NCBI RefSeq assembly: GCF_030406325.1
Contig: NZ_JAUEQY010000019.1
Span: 158,013 to 222,012 of the forward strand
Reading direction: 5' to 3'
DNA length: 64,000 bases
Source of the DNA: Actinomadura sp. DC4
Lineage (GTDB): Bacteria > Actinomycetota > Actinomycetes > Streptosporangiales > Streptosporangiaceae
Positions within the stretch are counted from its first letter, which is position 1; each line of letters starts with the position of its first letter. A program made the translations under genes and the position numbers. The notes under the pieces are model-generated. The model did no database searches, had not been told where the DNA came from, and saw only the letters and a list, made by a program, of their open reading frames with translations. This document shows positions 51,382 to 60,128 of this stretch, one piece after another.

Positions 51382-54300
51382 ATGTGGTTCGGCATCCTGG
51401 GCGCGACGGAGGTGCGCTCCGCCGACGGCGGCGTCGTACCGGTCGGCGGGCCACGGGTGCGTTCCCTCCTCGCCCTCCTGCTGCTGAGCGCCGGGCGGCC
51501 GGTCACCGCCGAACGCCTCATCGACGGGCTGTACGGCGAAGAGCCCCCGTCCGGCGCGGCCAACGCCCTCCAGTCCCAGGTCTCGCGGCTCCGCCGCGGG
51601 CTGGGCGACGCCGGGGACCTGGTCGCGTTCGACGCGGCCGGCTACCGGCTCGCCGTCGACCCCGACGACGTCGACGCCCACCGGTTCGAGCGCCTCCTCG
51701 CCGAGGGACGGCGCGCGGCAGATCCGGCCGAGGCGGCCCGCCTGCTGCGCGCGGCCCTCGACCTGTGGCGCGGGCCAGCGTTCGCCGACGTGAGCGCGGC
51801 CCCGTTCGCCGCGGCGCAGACCGCGCGGCTGGAGGAACTGCGCGTCTCCGCGGTCGAGGAGCGCGCCGAGGCCGAGCTGGCGCTGGGCGGCCACCGCGAC
51901 CTCGTCCCCGAGCTCACCGCGCTGGTCACGGCGTACCCGCTGCGCGAGCGGCCGCGCGGGCTCCTCATGCGGGCGCTGTACGGCAGCGGACGGCAGGCCG
52001 ACGCGCTCGCGGTCTTCGACGATGCGCGGCGTACCCTCGCCGAGGACCTCGGCGCCGACCCCTCGCCCGAGCTCACCGCCGTGCACCTCGCCGTGCTCCG
52101 CGCCGAGCCCGAGCCCGTCTCGGCGGCGCCCGCCGGACTTCCCGCGCAGCTGACCAGCTTCGTCGGCCGCGAGGAGGAGCTCCAGCGGATCGGCGGGCTT
52201 CTCGCCGCCGGACGGCTCGTCACGCTCCTCGGGCCCGGCGGCGCGGGCAAGACACGCCTGGCGATCGAGGCGGCCGGCCAGGAGAAGGGCGAGGTCCGCT
52301 TCGTCGACCTGGCCCCGATCGGCGCAGGCCAGGAGGCCGCCGGACAAGGCTGCACGGTCGCCCAGGCGGTGATCGAGGCGCTCGGCCTGCGCGAGACCGG
52401 CCTGTTCGCGCAACCGCCGGAGCAGCGACCCGACCCGGCCGGGCGGCTGGTCGCCGCCCTGTCCGAGCGCCGGATCCTGCTCATCCTCGACAACTGCGAG
52501 CACGTCATCGGCAACGCGGCCCGGCTCGCGGGCCGCCTGCTCGGCGCCTGTCCCGGCGTACGCGTGCTGGCCACGAGCCGCGAGCCGCTCGGCATCACCG
52601 GCGAGGCGCTGTGCCCGCTCCCGCCGCTCCCCCTCCCCCCGCCCGCGGCGGACGCGCCCGGCGCACTCGGCTATCCGGCGATCCGCCTGTTCGCCGATCG
52701 CGCCGCCGCCGTGCGCCCCGGCTTCGATCCGGCCGCCGAGGTGGAGACGATCCAGCGGATCTGCGTCGCGCTGGACGGGCTGCCGCTGGCCATCGAGCTG
52801 GCCGCCGCGCGGCTGCGCGCGCTCACGGTCGCCGAGATCGCCGCGCGGCTGGACGACCGGTTCCGGCTGCTGTCGCGCGGCGACCGTACGAAGGCGCCGC
52901 GGCACCGGACCCTGCGCGCGGTGATCGAGTGGAGCTGGGACCTCCTGCGCGACGACGAGCGGACGCTGGCCCGGCGGCTCACGGTGTTCGCCGGCGGCGC
53001 GACGCCCGAGGCCGTGGCCGAGGTGTGCGGAATGCCGGCCGAGGAGGCCGACGAGCTGCTCGCCGACCTCGTCGACAAGTCCCTGATCGAGGACTCCGCG
53101 GGCCGTTACCGCATGCTGGACACGATCCGGGCGTTCTGCGCCGAGCGGCTGGCCGAGGCCGGCGAGCGGGACGCCGTCCACGCGGCGCACACCGCGTACT
53201 TCCTGGACCTGGCCGAGACCGCCGAGCCGTACATGCGGCGTGCCGAGCAGGTGGAGTGGCTGGCCCGGCTGGGCGCCGACCACGGCAACCTCATGGCGGC
53301 GCTGCGCCGGGCCGTCCACGCCGACCGCCGCCTGGCGCTGCGGCTGCTCGCCGCGATGGTGTCGTACTGGTGGCTGCGCGGCCTGCGCACCGAGGGCGTG
53401 CCCGAGGCCGTGGAGCTGCTCGGCCTCATCGGGCCCGAGCCGCCCGCCGGGCTGGAGGAGGAGTACGTCCTGGCCCTCATGACGGCCGTGCACGGCGGGG
53501 TCCAGGGACCGCTGGTCCGCGACCACCGCCGGATCATCGAGTCGATCATGGCGAACCTCGATCCTGGCCACCCGCCGCTGCGGCCCATGGTCACCGTGCT
53601 CTGGGCGGTCAGCTCGGGCCCCACCGACGCGGACGTCGAGCTGCAGGAACGCCTGATGGCCCAGGACCCGTGGTCGTGGGCGCTCCGCCACTTCGGGTGG
53701 GGCTACATCCGGATGTTCTCCGGCGACGCGACCGGGGCCGGGGCGGAGTTCGAGGCGAGCGTCGAGGGGTTCCGTACGACCGGCGACCGCTGGGGACTGG
53801 CCGGCGCGCTCACGGCCCTGGCACGGCTCACCGCCGCTCGTGGCGAGGACGGCCGGTCGGTCGCCCTGGCCGATGAGGCGTTCACGCTGGTGAGCGAGCT
53901 CGGCGCCGCCGAGGACACGACCGACCTGCTGTGCCTGCGCGCCGAGCGGATGACGCGGGCCGGCGACTTCACGCAGGCGCGTGCCTGTTACGAGCGGGCC
54001 GGTGAGTTCGCCCGCCGGTCGGGAGCGGCGCCGACGGTGGCGCACGTCCGGCACGGGCTCGCCGAGCTGGCCCGGCTGAGCGGCGACCTCGCCGAGGCCC
54101 GCCGCCAGGGCGAGAGCGCGCTGAGCGTGTGCACGAGCGAGGCGTTCGGCGTCCACGAGGTACGGGCGCGGGTGCTCGTCGGGCTCGGCCGGGTGGCGGA
54201 GGCCGAGGGCGACGCCGCCGGGGCCGGCTCCCGGTACCGCCAGGCGCTCGCCCTGAGCGCCGGGTACGGCGACCTGCGGGCGGTCGCGGACGTCGCCGAG

Positions 54301-54519
54301 GGCATGGCCGGGGTCGCGCTGTGCTCGAAGGATGGGGAGCGGGCCGCGCTCCTGCTCGGCGCCGGCACCGCGCTGCGCGGGATGTCCGTCGCCGGAGATC
54401 CGGACGTCGCCCGCGTCGCCGGCGGGGCACGGGAGCTGATCGGCGACGCGGCGTACGCCTCGGCCTTCGAACGCGGCGCGGAGCTGCCCTCGCAGGAGGC
54501 GCTAGCGCTGCTCGGCTGA
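51382..54519 (+). CDS. SARP/AfsR-like regulator: DNA-binding, BTAD, NTPase and TPR domains
   Basis: 1045 residues from ATG 51382 (MWFGILGATEVRSADGG); no ribosome-binding site is obvious, so it may be leaderless. Domains: OmpR-like winged helix (1-90), BTAD (about 95-245), an STAND/NB-ARC-type NTPase with Walker A LLGPGGAGKTRL near 282-293 and Walker B LLILDNCEHV near 366-375, then helical TPR-like repeats to the end. AfsR-type proteins activate secondary metabolism or other operons in response to a signal sensed by the TPR part. No biosynthetic cluster is visible around it. Confidence 0.92.
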   Translation: MWFGILGATEVRSADGGVVPVGGPRVRSLLALLLLSAGRPVTAERLIDGLYGEEPPSGAANALQSQVSRLRRGLGDAGDLVAFDAAGYRLAVDPDDVDAHRFERLLAEGRRAADPAEAARLLRAALDLWRGPAFADVSAAPFAAAQTARLEELRVSAVEERAEAELALGGHRDLVPELTALVTAYPLRERPRGLLMRALYGSGRQADALAVFDDARRTLAEDLGADPSPELTAVHLAVLRAEPEPVSAAPAGLPAQLTSFVGREEELQRIGGLLAAGRLVTLLGPGGAGKTRLAIEAAGQEKGEVRFVDLAPIGAGQEAAGQGCTVAQAVIEALGLRETGLFAQPPEQRPDPAGRLVAALSERRILLILDNCEHVIGNAARLAGRLLGACPGVRVLATSREPLGITGEALCPLPPLPLPPPAADAPGALGYPAIRLFADRAAAVRPGFDPAAEVETIQRICVALDGLPLAIELAAARLRALTVAEIAARLDDRFRLLSRGDRTKAPRHRTLRAVIEWSWDLLRDDERTLARRLTVFAGGATPEAVAEVCGMPAEEADELLADLVDKSLIEDSAGRYRMLDTIRAFCAERLAEAGERDAVHAAHTAYFLDLAETAEPYMRRAEQVEWLARLGADHGNLMAALRRAVHADRRLALRLLAAMVSYWWLRGLRTEGVPEAVELLGLIGPEPPAGLEEEYVLALMTAVHGGVQGPLVRDHRRIIESIMANLDPGHPPLRPMVTVLWAVSSGPTDADVELQERLMAQDPWSWALRHFGWGYIRMFSGDATGAGAEFEASVEGFRTTGDRWGLAGALTALARLTAARGEDGRSVALADEAFTLVSELGAAEDTTDLLCLRAERMTRAGDFTQARACYERAGEFARRSGAAPTVAHVRHGLAELARLSGDLAEARRQGESALSVCTSEAFGVHEVRARVLVGLGRVAEAEGDAAGAGSRYRQALALSAGYGDLRAVADVAEGMAGVALCSKDGERAALLLGAGTALRGMSVAGDPDVARVAGGARELIGDAAYASAFERGAELPSQEALALLG

Positions 54520-54594
54520 GCCACGCGTCAGCATTTCGGAAAGGCATGGGGCGGGCGTGATTCGTGGTGCTCCGGAGAAGGCGCCATAAATGGG

Positions 54595-54628
54595 AAAAGG
54601 CCGACCACCGTTATGGTGATCAGCCTTT
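54595..54628 (-). terminator. Terminator of tRNA-Glu
   Basis: AAAGGC and CACC arms pair with GGTG and GCCTTT across a 5-base loop (54595-54609 with 54615-54628), with two G-T pairs. On the minus strand the stem is followed by CCTTTTCCC. It lies just after the tRNA. Confidence 0.75.
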
Positions 54629-54633
54629 GACCT

Positions 54634-54706
54634 GTAGTCCCGACCGGATTTGAACCGGCGTTACCGCCTTGAGAGGGCGGCGTCCTAGGCCACTAGACGA
54701 CGGGAC
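54634..54706 (-). tRNA. tRNA-Glu, anticodon CTC
   Basis: On the minus strand the acceptor GTCCCGT pairs with a 3' strand ending GGTCGGGAC. The D arm is TCTAGTGGCCTAGGA, the anticodon stem CCGCC/GGCGG encloses the loop CTCTCAA with anticodon CTC, and the T arm is CCGGTTCAAATCCGG. The CCA end is not encoded (ACA follows). It reads GAG codons. tRNA-Glu genes occur near ndgR in related genomes. Confidence 0.95.
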
Positions 54707-54926
54707 CTCATCTGCCCGCTTGGTCTTCCTTGCGGGGCGACGCCCAGCTTAGCGGACGTTCTCCCGTTGCACGAACCGGGTTCTTCGCACCCGGCCCCTG
54801 CGTAACCCCGACGTACAGGGCCCTGCCGGAAGACCAGCGCGGCCAGCATACCGATGGTCGGCGACGGCGCCAAACGGCGACGCTCCCCCAATCTCACCGC
54901 GCAATTCGGGCCGCCGGAACTGTCGC

Positions 54927-55712
54927 TCAGTACCGCAGGTCGGCGAGGACTCCGTAGTGGTCGGAGGGGAGTACGCCGTCGACCGCCTCGGTGCCGACCA
55001 CCTCGCAGTGGACCGGATGGCCCGCGCCGCCGCGCCGTGGCCAGGCGGAGAAGACATGGTCGATCCGGCGGTCGGGCCACAGCATCGGCACCGCCCAGGA
55101 GTTGGTCCGCGCCCAGGTGTGGCCGGGCCCGCCCGTGCCCGCGGTCTCCCACGCGTCGTAACAGACGAGCTCCGGCACCGCGGGGGCGGACCTGCCGGTG
55201 AGGAGACGGATCTCGTCGCTGTCCGGATCCGCGTTGAAGTCGCCGCACACGACCGTCGGGCCGCGCCGCCGCTGGACGTCCGCGACGAACGCCGCCACCT
55301 CGCGCACCTGCGCCTGCCGTACGGCGCTGTGCTCCAGCCGCCACGTCAGCGCCACTACGAAGACCTGGACGGCCCCGCGCGGACCGGCGATCTCGGCGAA
55401 CAGGACCGCGCCGGTGCCGTCCTCGGGCCCGGCGAGCGTGCGGTACTCGTGGCGCTCGACGGGCCAGCGGGACAGGACCGCCACTCCTTCGCCCTCGCCG
55501 GCGAACACGTGGTGCGGCATCCCCAGCCGCTCGCCCTGCCCGTCCCAGGCCTCGACCAGGCCGACGATGTCCGGGTCGTGGCGCTCCAGCGTCGCGAGGA
55601 CGGCCTTCTCACGCCGCTCCCACGGGCCGAAGCGCGCCCAGACGTTCCAGGTCAGGAGCCGCAGCGTGCTCTCGATGAGCGGCCCGTACGGCTCCGCGAT
55701 GTCGTACGCCAC
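54927..55712 (-). CDS. Endonuclease/exonuclease/phosphatase family protein
   Basis: About 261 residues from a GTG at 55710-55712 (VAYDIAEPYGPLIES). The EEP fold shows LRLLTWNVWARFGPW near the N-terminus, VGLVEAWDG, VVCGDFNADPDSDEIRLL and the closing SDHYGVLADL with catalytic His/Asp. Members include DNases and phospholipid or inositol phosphatases; the target here is unknown. No signal peptide, so it acts in the cytoplasm. Confidence 0.87.
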   Translation of the reverse strand: MAYDIAEPYGPLIESTLRLLTWNVWARFGPWERREKAVLATLERHDPDIVGLVEAWDGQGERLGMPHHVFAGEGEGVAVLSRWPVERHEYRTLAGPEDGTGAVLFAEIAGPRGAVQVFVVALTWRLEHSAVRQAQVREVAAFVADVQRRRGPTVVCGDFNADPDSDEIRLLTGRSAPAVPELVCYDAWETAGTGGPGHTWARTNSWAVPMLWPDRRIDHVFSAWPRRGGAGHPVHCEVVGTEAVDGVLPSDHYGVLADLRY

Positions 55713-55854
55713 GCGGCGAACGATAGCCCCGGGACGATCAGAAATCGAGGGCGTCCCTGGACCGCCCGCAGCCGCCGCGCCGGCGCGGAGCCGGGCCGGT
55801 CGCAACCGTCGTGCCACGCCCGCCAGTCCCGGCTCACGTCCCGGCCTCCTCGCG

Positions 55855-57996
55855 TCAGCTCGCCGCGGCTCCCGCCTCCGCGCCCAGCGTACGGTCGAGG
55901 CGGATCGGCAGGGCGCGCTGGCGTACACCGGTCGCGTGGTAGGCCGCGTTGGCGATGGCCGCCGCGACGCCCACGATGCCGATCTCGCCGAGTCCCTTGA
56001 TCCCGCTGGGGTTGTAGGTGTCCACGTCCTCGACCCAGTCGGCCTCGATCGCCGGCACGTCCGCGTTGGAGGCCACGTGGTAGCCGGCGAGGTCGCCGTT
56101 GACCAGGCCGCCGGACACCGCGTCCCGGACGCCCTCCTCGTGCAGCGCCATCGACAGGCCCATGATCATGCCGCCGATGAGCTGGCTGCGCGCGGTCAGC
56201 GGGTTGACGACCCGGCCGACGGCGTAGATCCCGAGCAGCCGCCGTACGCGTACCTCTCCGCTGGCCACGTCGACCGCGACCTCGGCGAACTGGCCCCCGT
56301 AGCCGTGGCACTCCTTGGGCTCGCGGGCCTTGATCAGCTCCGAGGTCTCCCCCCGCACCGTGATCCCCTCTCCGGGGATCTCATCGGTGAAGGCGAGCCG
56401 TTCGCGCAGCTTGGACGCCGCCTCGATGACCGCCCAGCCCCAGGAGCCGGTGCCCATCGAGCCGCCCGCCAGGAACGCGGGCCCGAAGTCGCTGTCCGCG
56501 ATCTCCACCCGGACGGCCTCCGGAGGCGCGTCCAGCGCGTCGACGGCGATGTGCTTGAGCGCCGTACGCGCGCCGGTCCCGACGTCGGTCGCGCCGATCC
56601 GTACGGTGAAGGTGCCGTCCGCCTCGGCGGTGATCGACGCCGAGGACGGCGCGATCCCGGCGGAGTGGGTGGCGGCGGCCATCCCGGTGCCGACGAGCCA
56701 GCGCCCGTCCCGGCGCATGCCCGGACGCGGGTCGCGGCCCGCCCAGCCGAACCTCCGGGCCCCCTCCTCGAGGCAGGCGATGAGCTCGCGGCTGCTGAAC
56801 GGCAGGCCCGAGGCGGGCGCGACCGCGGGTTCGTTGCGGACGCGGAGCGCGATCGGGTCCATGCCGAGCTTCACGGCGAGCTCGTCCATCGCCGACTCCA
56901 CGGCGAACGAGCCGGGCGCCAGGCCCGGCGCGCGCATGAAGGTCGGCGTCGGCGTGTCGAGCCGCACCACCTTCGTACGGGCGCGCAGCGCGTCGGTCGC
57001 GTACATGACGCGGCTGGACCGCGTGCTCTGCTCCACGTACTCGCTGAGCTGCGAGGTGAAGGTGGAGGCCTCGTGGTCCAGCGCCCGCAGGCGTCCGTCG
57101 GCGTCCGCTCCCAGCCGGATCCGGTGGGCGGTCGCGGGCCGGAACCCCACCAGCGCGAACATCTGGCGGCGGGTGAGGGTCACCCGGACCGGCCGGTCGA
57201 GCGTGGTGGCGGCCATCGCGGCGAGCACGAGGTGCGGGCGCATCAGGCCCTTGGACCCGAAGGCGCCGCCGACGTGCTCCGAGCGCACGCGTACCGAGGT
57301 CGCGTCGAGGGAGAACAGCTTGGCCAGGTCCTGGGCGATGGCGTACGAGCCCTGGTTGGAGTCGACGACGTCCAGCCGCCCGGCGTCCCAGCGCGCGACG
57401 GCGGCGTGCGGCTCCATCGCGCTGTGGTACTCCTCCGGCGTGGTGAACTCCTCGTCCACCACCACGGCGGAGCCGGCCAGCTCGGCCTCGATGTCGCCCT
57501 TCTCCACGTCCGGGCCCGTGAGCCCGCCGGGTACGGGGGTGTAGAGACCGGGGTGGTGGCCGCTGAAGACGACGTCGTGCGGCTCCTCGTCGTAGGTGAC
57601 GACGAGCGCGCCGGCGGCGGCCCTGGCCTGCTCCAGCGTGGTGGCGACCACGAGCGCCACCACCCAGCCGACGTGCGGGACCTTGTCGTCCTGGAGGATC
57701 TGCAGGGTCGCGTCGGGGCCCATCATGCCCACGTCGGGCGCGAGGCGCGGCGCGTTCCGGTGGTCGAGCACGGTGAGCACGCCGGGCATCGCGAGGGCGG
57801 GCTCGGTGTCGATCGACCGGATCCGGCCACGGGCCACGGTCGAGGTCACCAGCCAGCCGTACGCGAGGTCTTCGAACGGGACCTCGCCGGCGTAGCGGGC
57901 CGCGCCGGTCACCTTGGCCAGACCCTCGATGCGGGTGCTCGCGGTGCCGACGACGGGCGTACGTGGCGTCGCGGTGGTGGTCGTACCGGTGGTCAT
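55855..57996 (-). CDS. Molybdenum aldehyde/xanthine dehydrogenase, large subunit (PaoC/YagR-like)
   Basis: 713 residues from ATG 57996. It has the molybdopterin-binding domains of the xanthine oxidase family: STRIEGLAKVTGAARYAGE at the start, GGAFGSKGLMRPHLV, MRAPGLAPGSFAVE, VGTGARTALKH and the catalytic Glu in KGLGEIGIVG near the C-terminus. It oxidises aldehydes or purines with the FAD and Fe-S subunits encoded just upstream. Its start overlaps the FAD subunit gene by 4 bases. A cofactor maturation gene (xdhC/paoD-like) is not in view. Confidence 0.94.
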   Translation of the reverse strand: MTTGTTTTATPRTPVVGTASTRIEGLAKVTGAARYAGEVPFEDLAYGWLVTSTVARGRIRSIDTEPALAMPGVLTVLDHRNAPRLAPDVGMMGPDATLQILQDDKVPHVGWVVALVVATTLEQARAAAGALVVTYDEEPHDVVFSGHHPGLYTPVPGGLTGPDVEKGDIEAELAGSAVVVDEEFTTPEEYHSAMEPHAAVARWDAGRLDVVDSNQGSYAIAQDLAKLFSLDATSVRVRSEHVGGAFGSKGLMRPHLVLAAMAATTLDRPVRVTLTRRQMFALVGFRPATAHRIRLGADADGRLRALDHEASTFTSQLSEYVEQSTRSSRVMYATDALRARTKVVRLDTPTPTFMRAPGLAPGSFAVESAMDELAVKLGMDPIALRVRNEPAVAPASGLPFSSRELIACLEEGARRFGWAGRDPRPGMRRDGRWLVGTGMAAATHSAGIAPSSASITAEADGTFTVRIGATDVGTGARTALKHIAVDALDAPPEAVRVEIADSDFGPAFLAGGSMGTGSWGWAVIEAASKLRERLAFTDEIPGEGITVRGETSELIKAREPKECHGYGGQFAEVAVDVASGEVRVRRLLGIYAVGRVVNPLTARSQLIGGMIMGLSMALHEEGVRDAVSGGLVNGDLAGYHVASNADVPAIEADWVEDVDTYNPSGIKGLGEIGIVGVAAAIANAAYHATGVRQRALPIRLDRTLGAEAGAAAS

Positions 57997-58985
57997 CGCG
58001 CGGCCTCCTCGGTGAGCTCGGTCAGCGTGGCCACGACGAGGTTCCGGATGAGCGCCACCTTGTAGGCGTTGTGCGCCAGTGGCCGGGCGGCGGCCAGCTC
58101 GGCGTCGGCGGCGGCCGTGAACGCCTCGGCCGTCGCCGGACCTCCGGTCAGGGCCCGCTCGGCGGTCCGCGCGCGCCACGGACGGGAGGCGACCGCGCCG
58201 AACGCGAGACGCACGTCCCCTACGACGCCGTCCTCGACCTCCAGGGCGGCGGCGATCGAGCCGTTCGCGAACGCGTAGGACGCGCGCTCGCGCACCTTGC
58301 GGTAGCGGGACCGGGCGGCCACGGGCGCGGCCGGCAGGGTCACGCCCGTGATCAGCGCGCCGGGCGGCAGCGCGGTCTCGCGGTCCGGGGTGTCGCCGAC
58401 CGGCAGGTAGAACTCCGACAGGGGCAGCTCGGCCGGCCCGTCCGCCGTCCACAGCAGGACGACGGCGTCGAAGGCGGCGAGCGCGACGCCCATGTCCGAG
58501 GGGTGCGTCGCCACGCAGTGCTCGGTCCAGCCGAGGATCGCGTGGTTGTGGTTCTCGCCGGTGTGGGCGGGGCAGCCGCTGCCGGGCTCGCGCTTGTTGC
58601 ACGGCTGCGACGTGTCGCCGAAGTATCCGCAGCGGGTGCGCTGCAAGAGGTTCCCGCCGACGGTCGCCATGTTGCGCAACTGCCCGGAGGCGCCCGCGAG
58701 CACGGCCTGGGACAGCGCCGGGTAGCGGCGCCTGACCTCGGGGTCGGCGGCGAGGTCGCTGTTGGTCACGGTCGCGCCGATCGTCAGCCCGCCGCCGGCG
58801 GTGACCTCGATCCGGTTGAGCGGCAGCCCGCGTACGTCGACGAGCAGGTCGGGCTTCTCCACCCCGATCTTCATCAGGTCGACCAGGTTGGTGCCGCCGC
58901 CGAGGAACCGCCCCTCGGGGTTGTCCTCGAGCAGGGCGACCGCCTCGGGCACACCGGTCGCGCGCTGGTAGCCGAACTCCCTCAT
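57993..58985 (-). CDS. Aldehyde/xanthine dehydrogenase FAD-binding subunit (PaoB/YagS-like)
   Basis: 330 residues from ATG 58985. The CO-dehydrogenase flavoprotein fold has GRFLGGGTNLVDLMK for FAD binding and GQLRNMATVGGNLLQRTRC. The insertion CGYFGDTSQPCNKREPG with SGCPAH is rich in Cys and matches the extra [4Fe-4S] site known from E. coli PaoB. It passes electrons between FAD and the [2Fe-2S] subunit. Overlaps both neighbours by 4 bases. Confidence 0.93.
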   Translation of the reverse strand: MREFGYQRATGVPEAVALLEDNPEGRFLGGGTNLVDLMKIGVEKPDLLVDVRGLPLNRIEVTAGGGLTIGATVTNSDLAADPEVRRRYPALSQAVLAGASGQLRNMATVGGNLLQRTRCGYFGDTSQPCNKREPGSGCPAHTGENHNHAILGWTEHCVATHPSDMGVALAAFDAVVLLWTADGPAELPLSEFYLPVGDTPDRETALPPGALITGVTLPAAPVAARSRYRKVRERASYAFANGSIAAALEVEDGVVGDVRLAFGAVASRPWRARTAERALTGGPATAEAFTAAADAELAAARPLAHNAYKVALIRNLVVATLTELTEEAAR

Positions 58986-59545
58986 GCCGTCACCTTCACG
59001 CTCTCGTCGTGCTCGGCGTGCGCCTCGGCGGCGTCCGCGACCGCGCGCACGATCGAGACGTACGCGCCGCAGCGGCACAGGTTGCCGCTCATGCGCTCGC
59101 GGATCTCGTCGTCGGTCAGCCGCGGCGCGCCGGCCTCGGGCCGTACGTCGTCGGTCGCGGCGCTCGGCCAGCCGGCGGCGTGTTCCTCGATCACGGCGAC
59201 CGCGGAGCAGATCTGGCCGGGCGTGCAGTAGCCGCACTGGTAACCGTCGCGGTCGAGGAAGGCCTGCTGCACGGGGTGCAGCCGGTCTCCGTCGGCCATG
59301 CCCTCGATGGTGGTGACCGAGCGCCCTTCGGCCGCGACCGCGAGCTGGAGGCAGGAGTTGGTCCGCCGCCCGTCGAGCAGGACCGTACAGGCCCCGCACT
59401 GCCCCTGGTCACAGCCCTTCTTGGTGCCGGTCAGGTCGAGATGTTCGCGTAGTGCGTCGAGCAGGGTCGTGCGGTTGTCGACCGTGATCGAGTAGGTCTC
59501 GCCGTTCACGCTCAGCGCGATGGCGCTGGAATTGGTCTGGTCCAT
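58982..59545 (-). CDS. Aldehyde/xanthine dehydrogenase [2Fe-2S] subunit (PaoA/YagT-like)
   Basis: 187 residues. The plant-type [2Fe-2S] loop GCDQGQCGACTVLLDG has ligands Cys45, 50 and 53, with Cys65 as the fourth; the second cluster uses CGYC at 104-107 and NLCRCGAY. E. coli PaoA carries a Tat signal, but this protein starts MDQTNSSAIALSVNGE with none, so the complex is cytoplasmic. First gene of the three-gene operon. Confidence 0.94.
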   Translation of the reverse strand: MDQTNSSAIALSVNGETYSITVDNRTTLLDALREHLDLTGTKKGCDQGQCGACTVLLDGRRTNSCLQLAVAAEGRSVTTIEGMADGDRLHPVQQAFLDRDGYQCGYCTPGQICSAVAVIEEHAAGWPSAATDDVRPEAGAPRLTDDEIRERMSGNLCRCGAYVSIVRAVADAAEAHAEHDESVKVTA

Positions 59546-60128
59546 CAGATCTCCTGGAGGCAGGACTCCGCGCGGCGGCCGTGAGGGGCCGGAGCACCAT
59601 GCGTGCCGAGACGTACGGCCGCGAGGCGTGGTGCCCGGCGCGGGCGCTCGCCGGTATTCCGAATGGTGACGCTGTCATGGATGGTCACGAGTGATCCTGG
59701 TGTCGGCGGTGGAGCCGAGGAGGCGCTACCTCTCCAACCGGAGGACTCTCCGGCACCCTCCACCCTAAACGGAGGCAGCTCCCCTTAGCAAACCACCCGC
59801 GTACACGGACCTGGACGGAAGCACTCCGCCGGACCGGCCCAAGTTACCTTCTTCGCAACCTGTCCTGGATTTCCTACGAACGATGAGTGTCTTACTGCTT
59901 CTTACTTTCGAACATGCAACAACCTGTTCGGATATTGCGTAAATGTGTCGGCGGGGTTACCGTCCCCGGTAGCACGATCCACCCCGTCCCTTGCTGGGGC
60001 TTTCGTCCTCTATCGCCGTACGTACCGGGCGGAGATTCAACTGGTCCGTGGGGCGTTGCCGGCGCCGGCTCCCGCGTTTCGGCGTGCTGTCCGTGAGCTT
60101 TTGGGGCCCCACCGAGAGTGAGCAGCGC
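59546..60128. other. Gene-free divergent region between aldehyde dehydrogenase and GH87 genes
   Basis: No reading frame with a credible start was found. It holds promoters for both directions. On the right, an AT-richer patch around 59925-59950 (GATATTGCGTAAATGTG) could include a -10 box for the GH87 gene and implies a leader of about 180 bases; GGGGTTACC-GTCCCC and CCCC-N10-GGGG (about 59955-60000) could fold. No riboswitch class was recognised. Confidence 0.5.

Noticed and set aside
51382..54519. Biosynthetic gene cluster around the SARP regulator
   Set aside because: No polyketide, peptide or terpene synthase gene lies within the window on either side.
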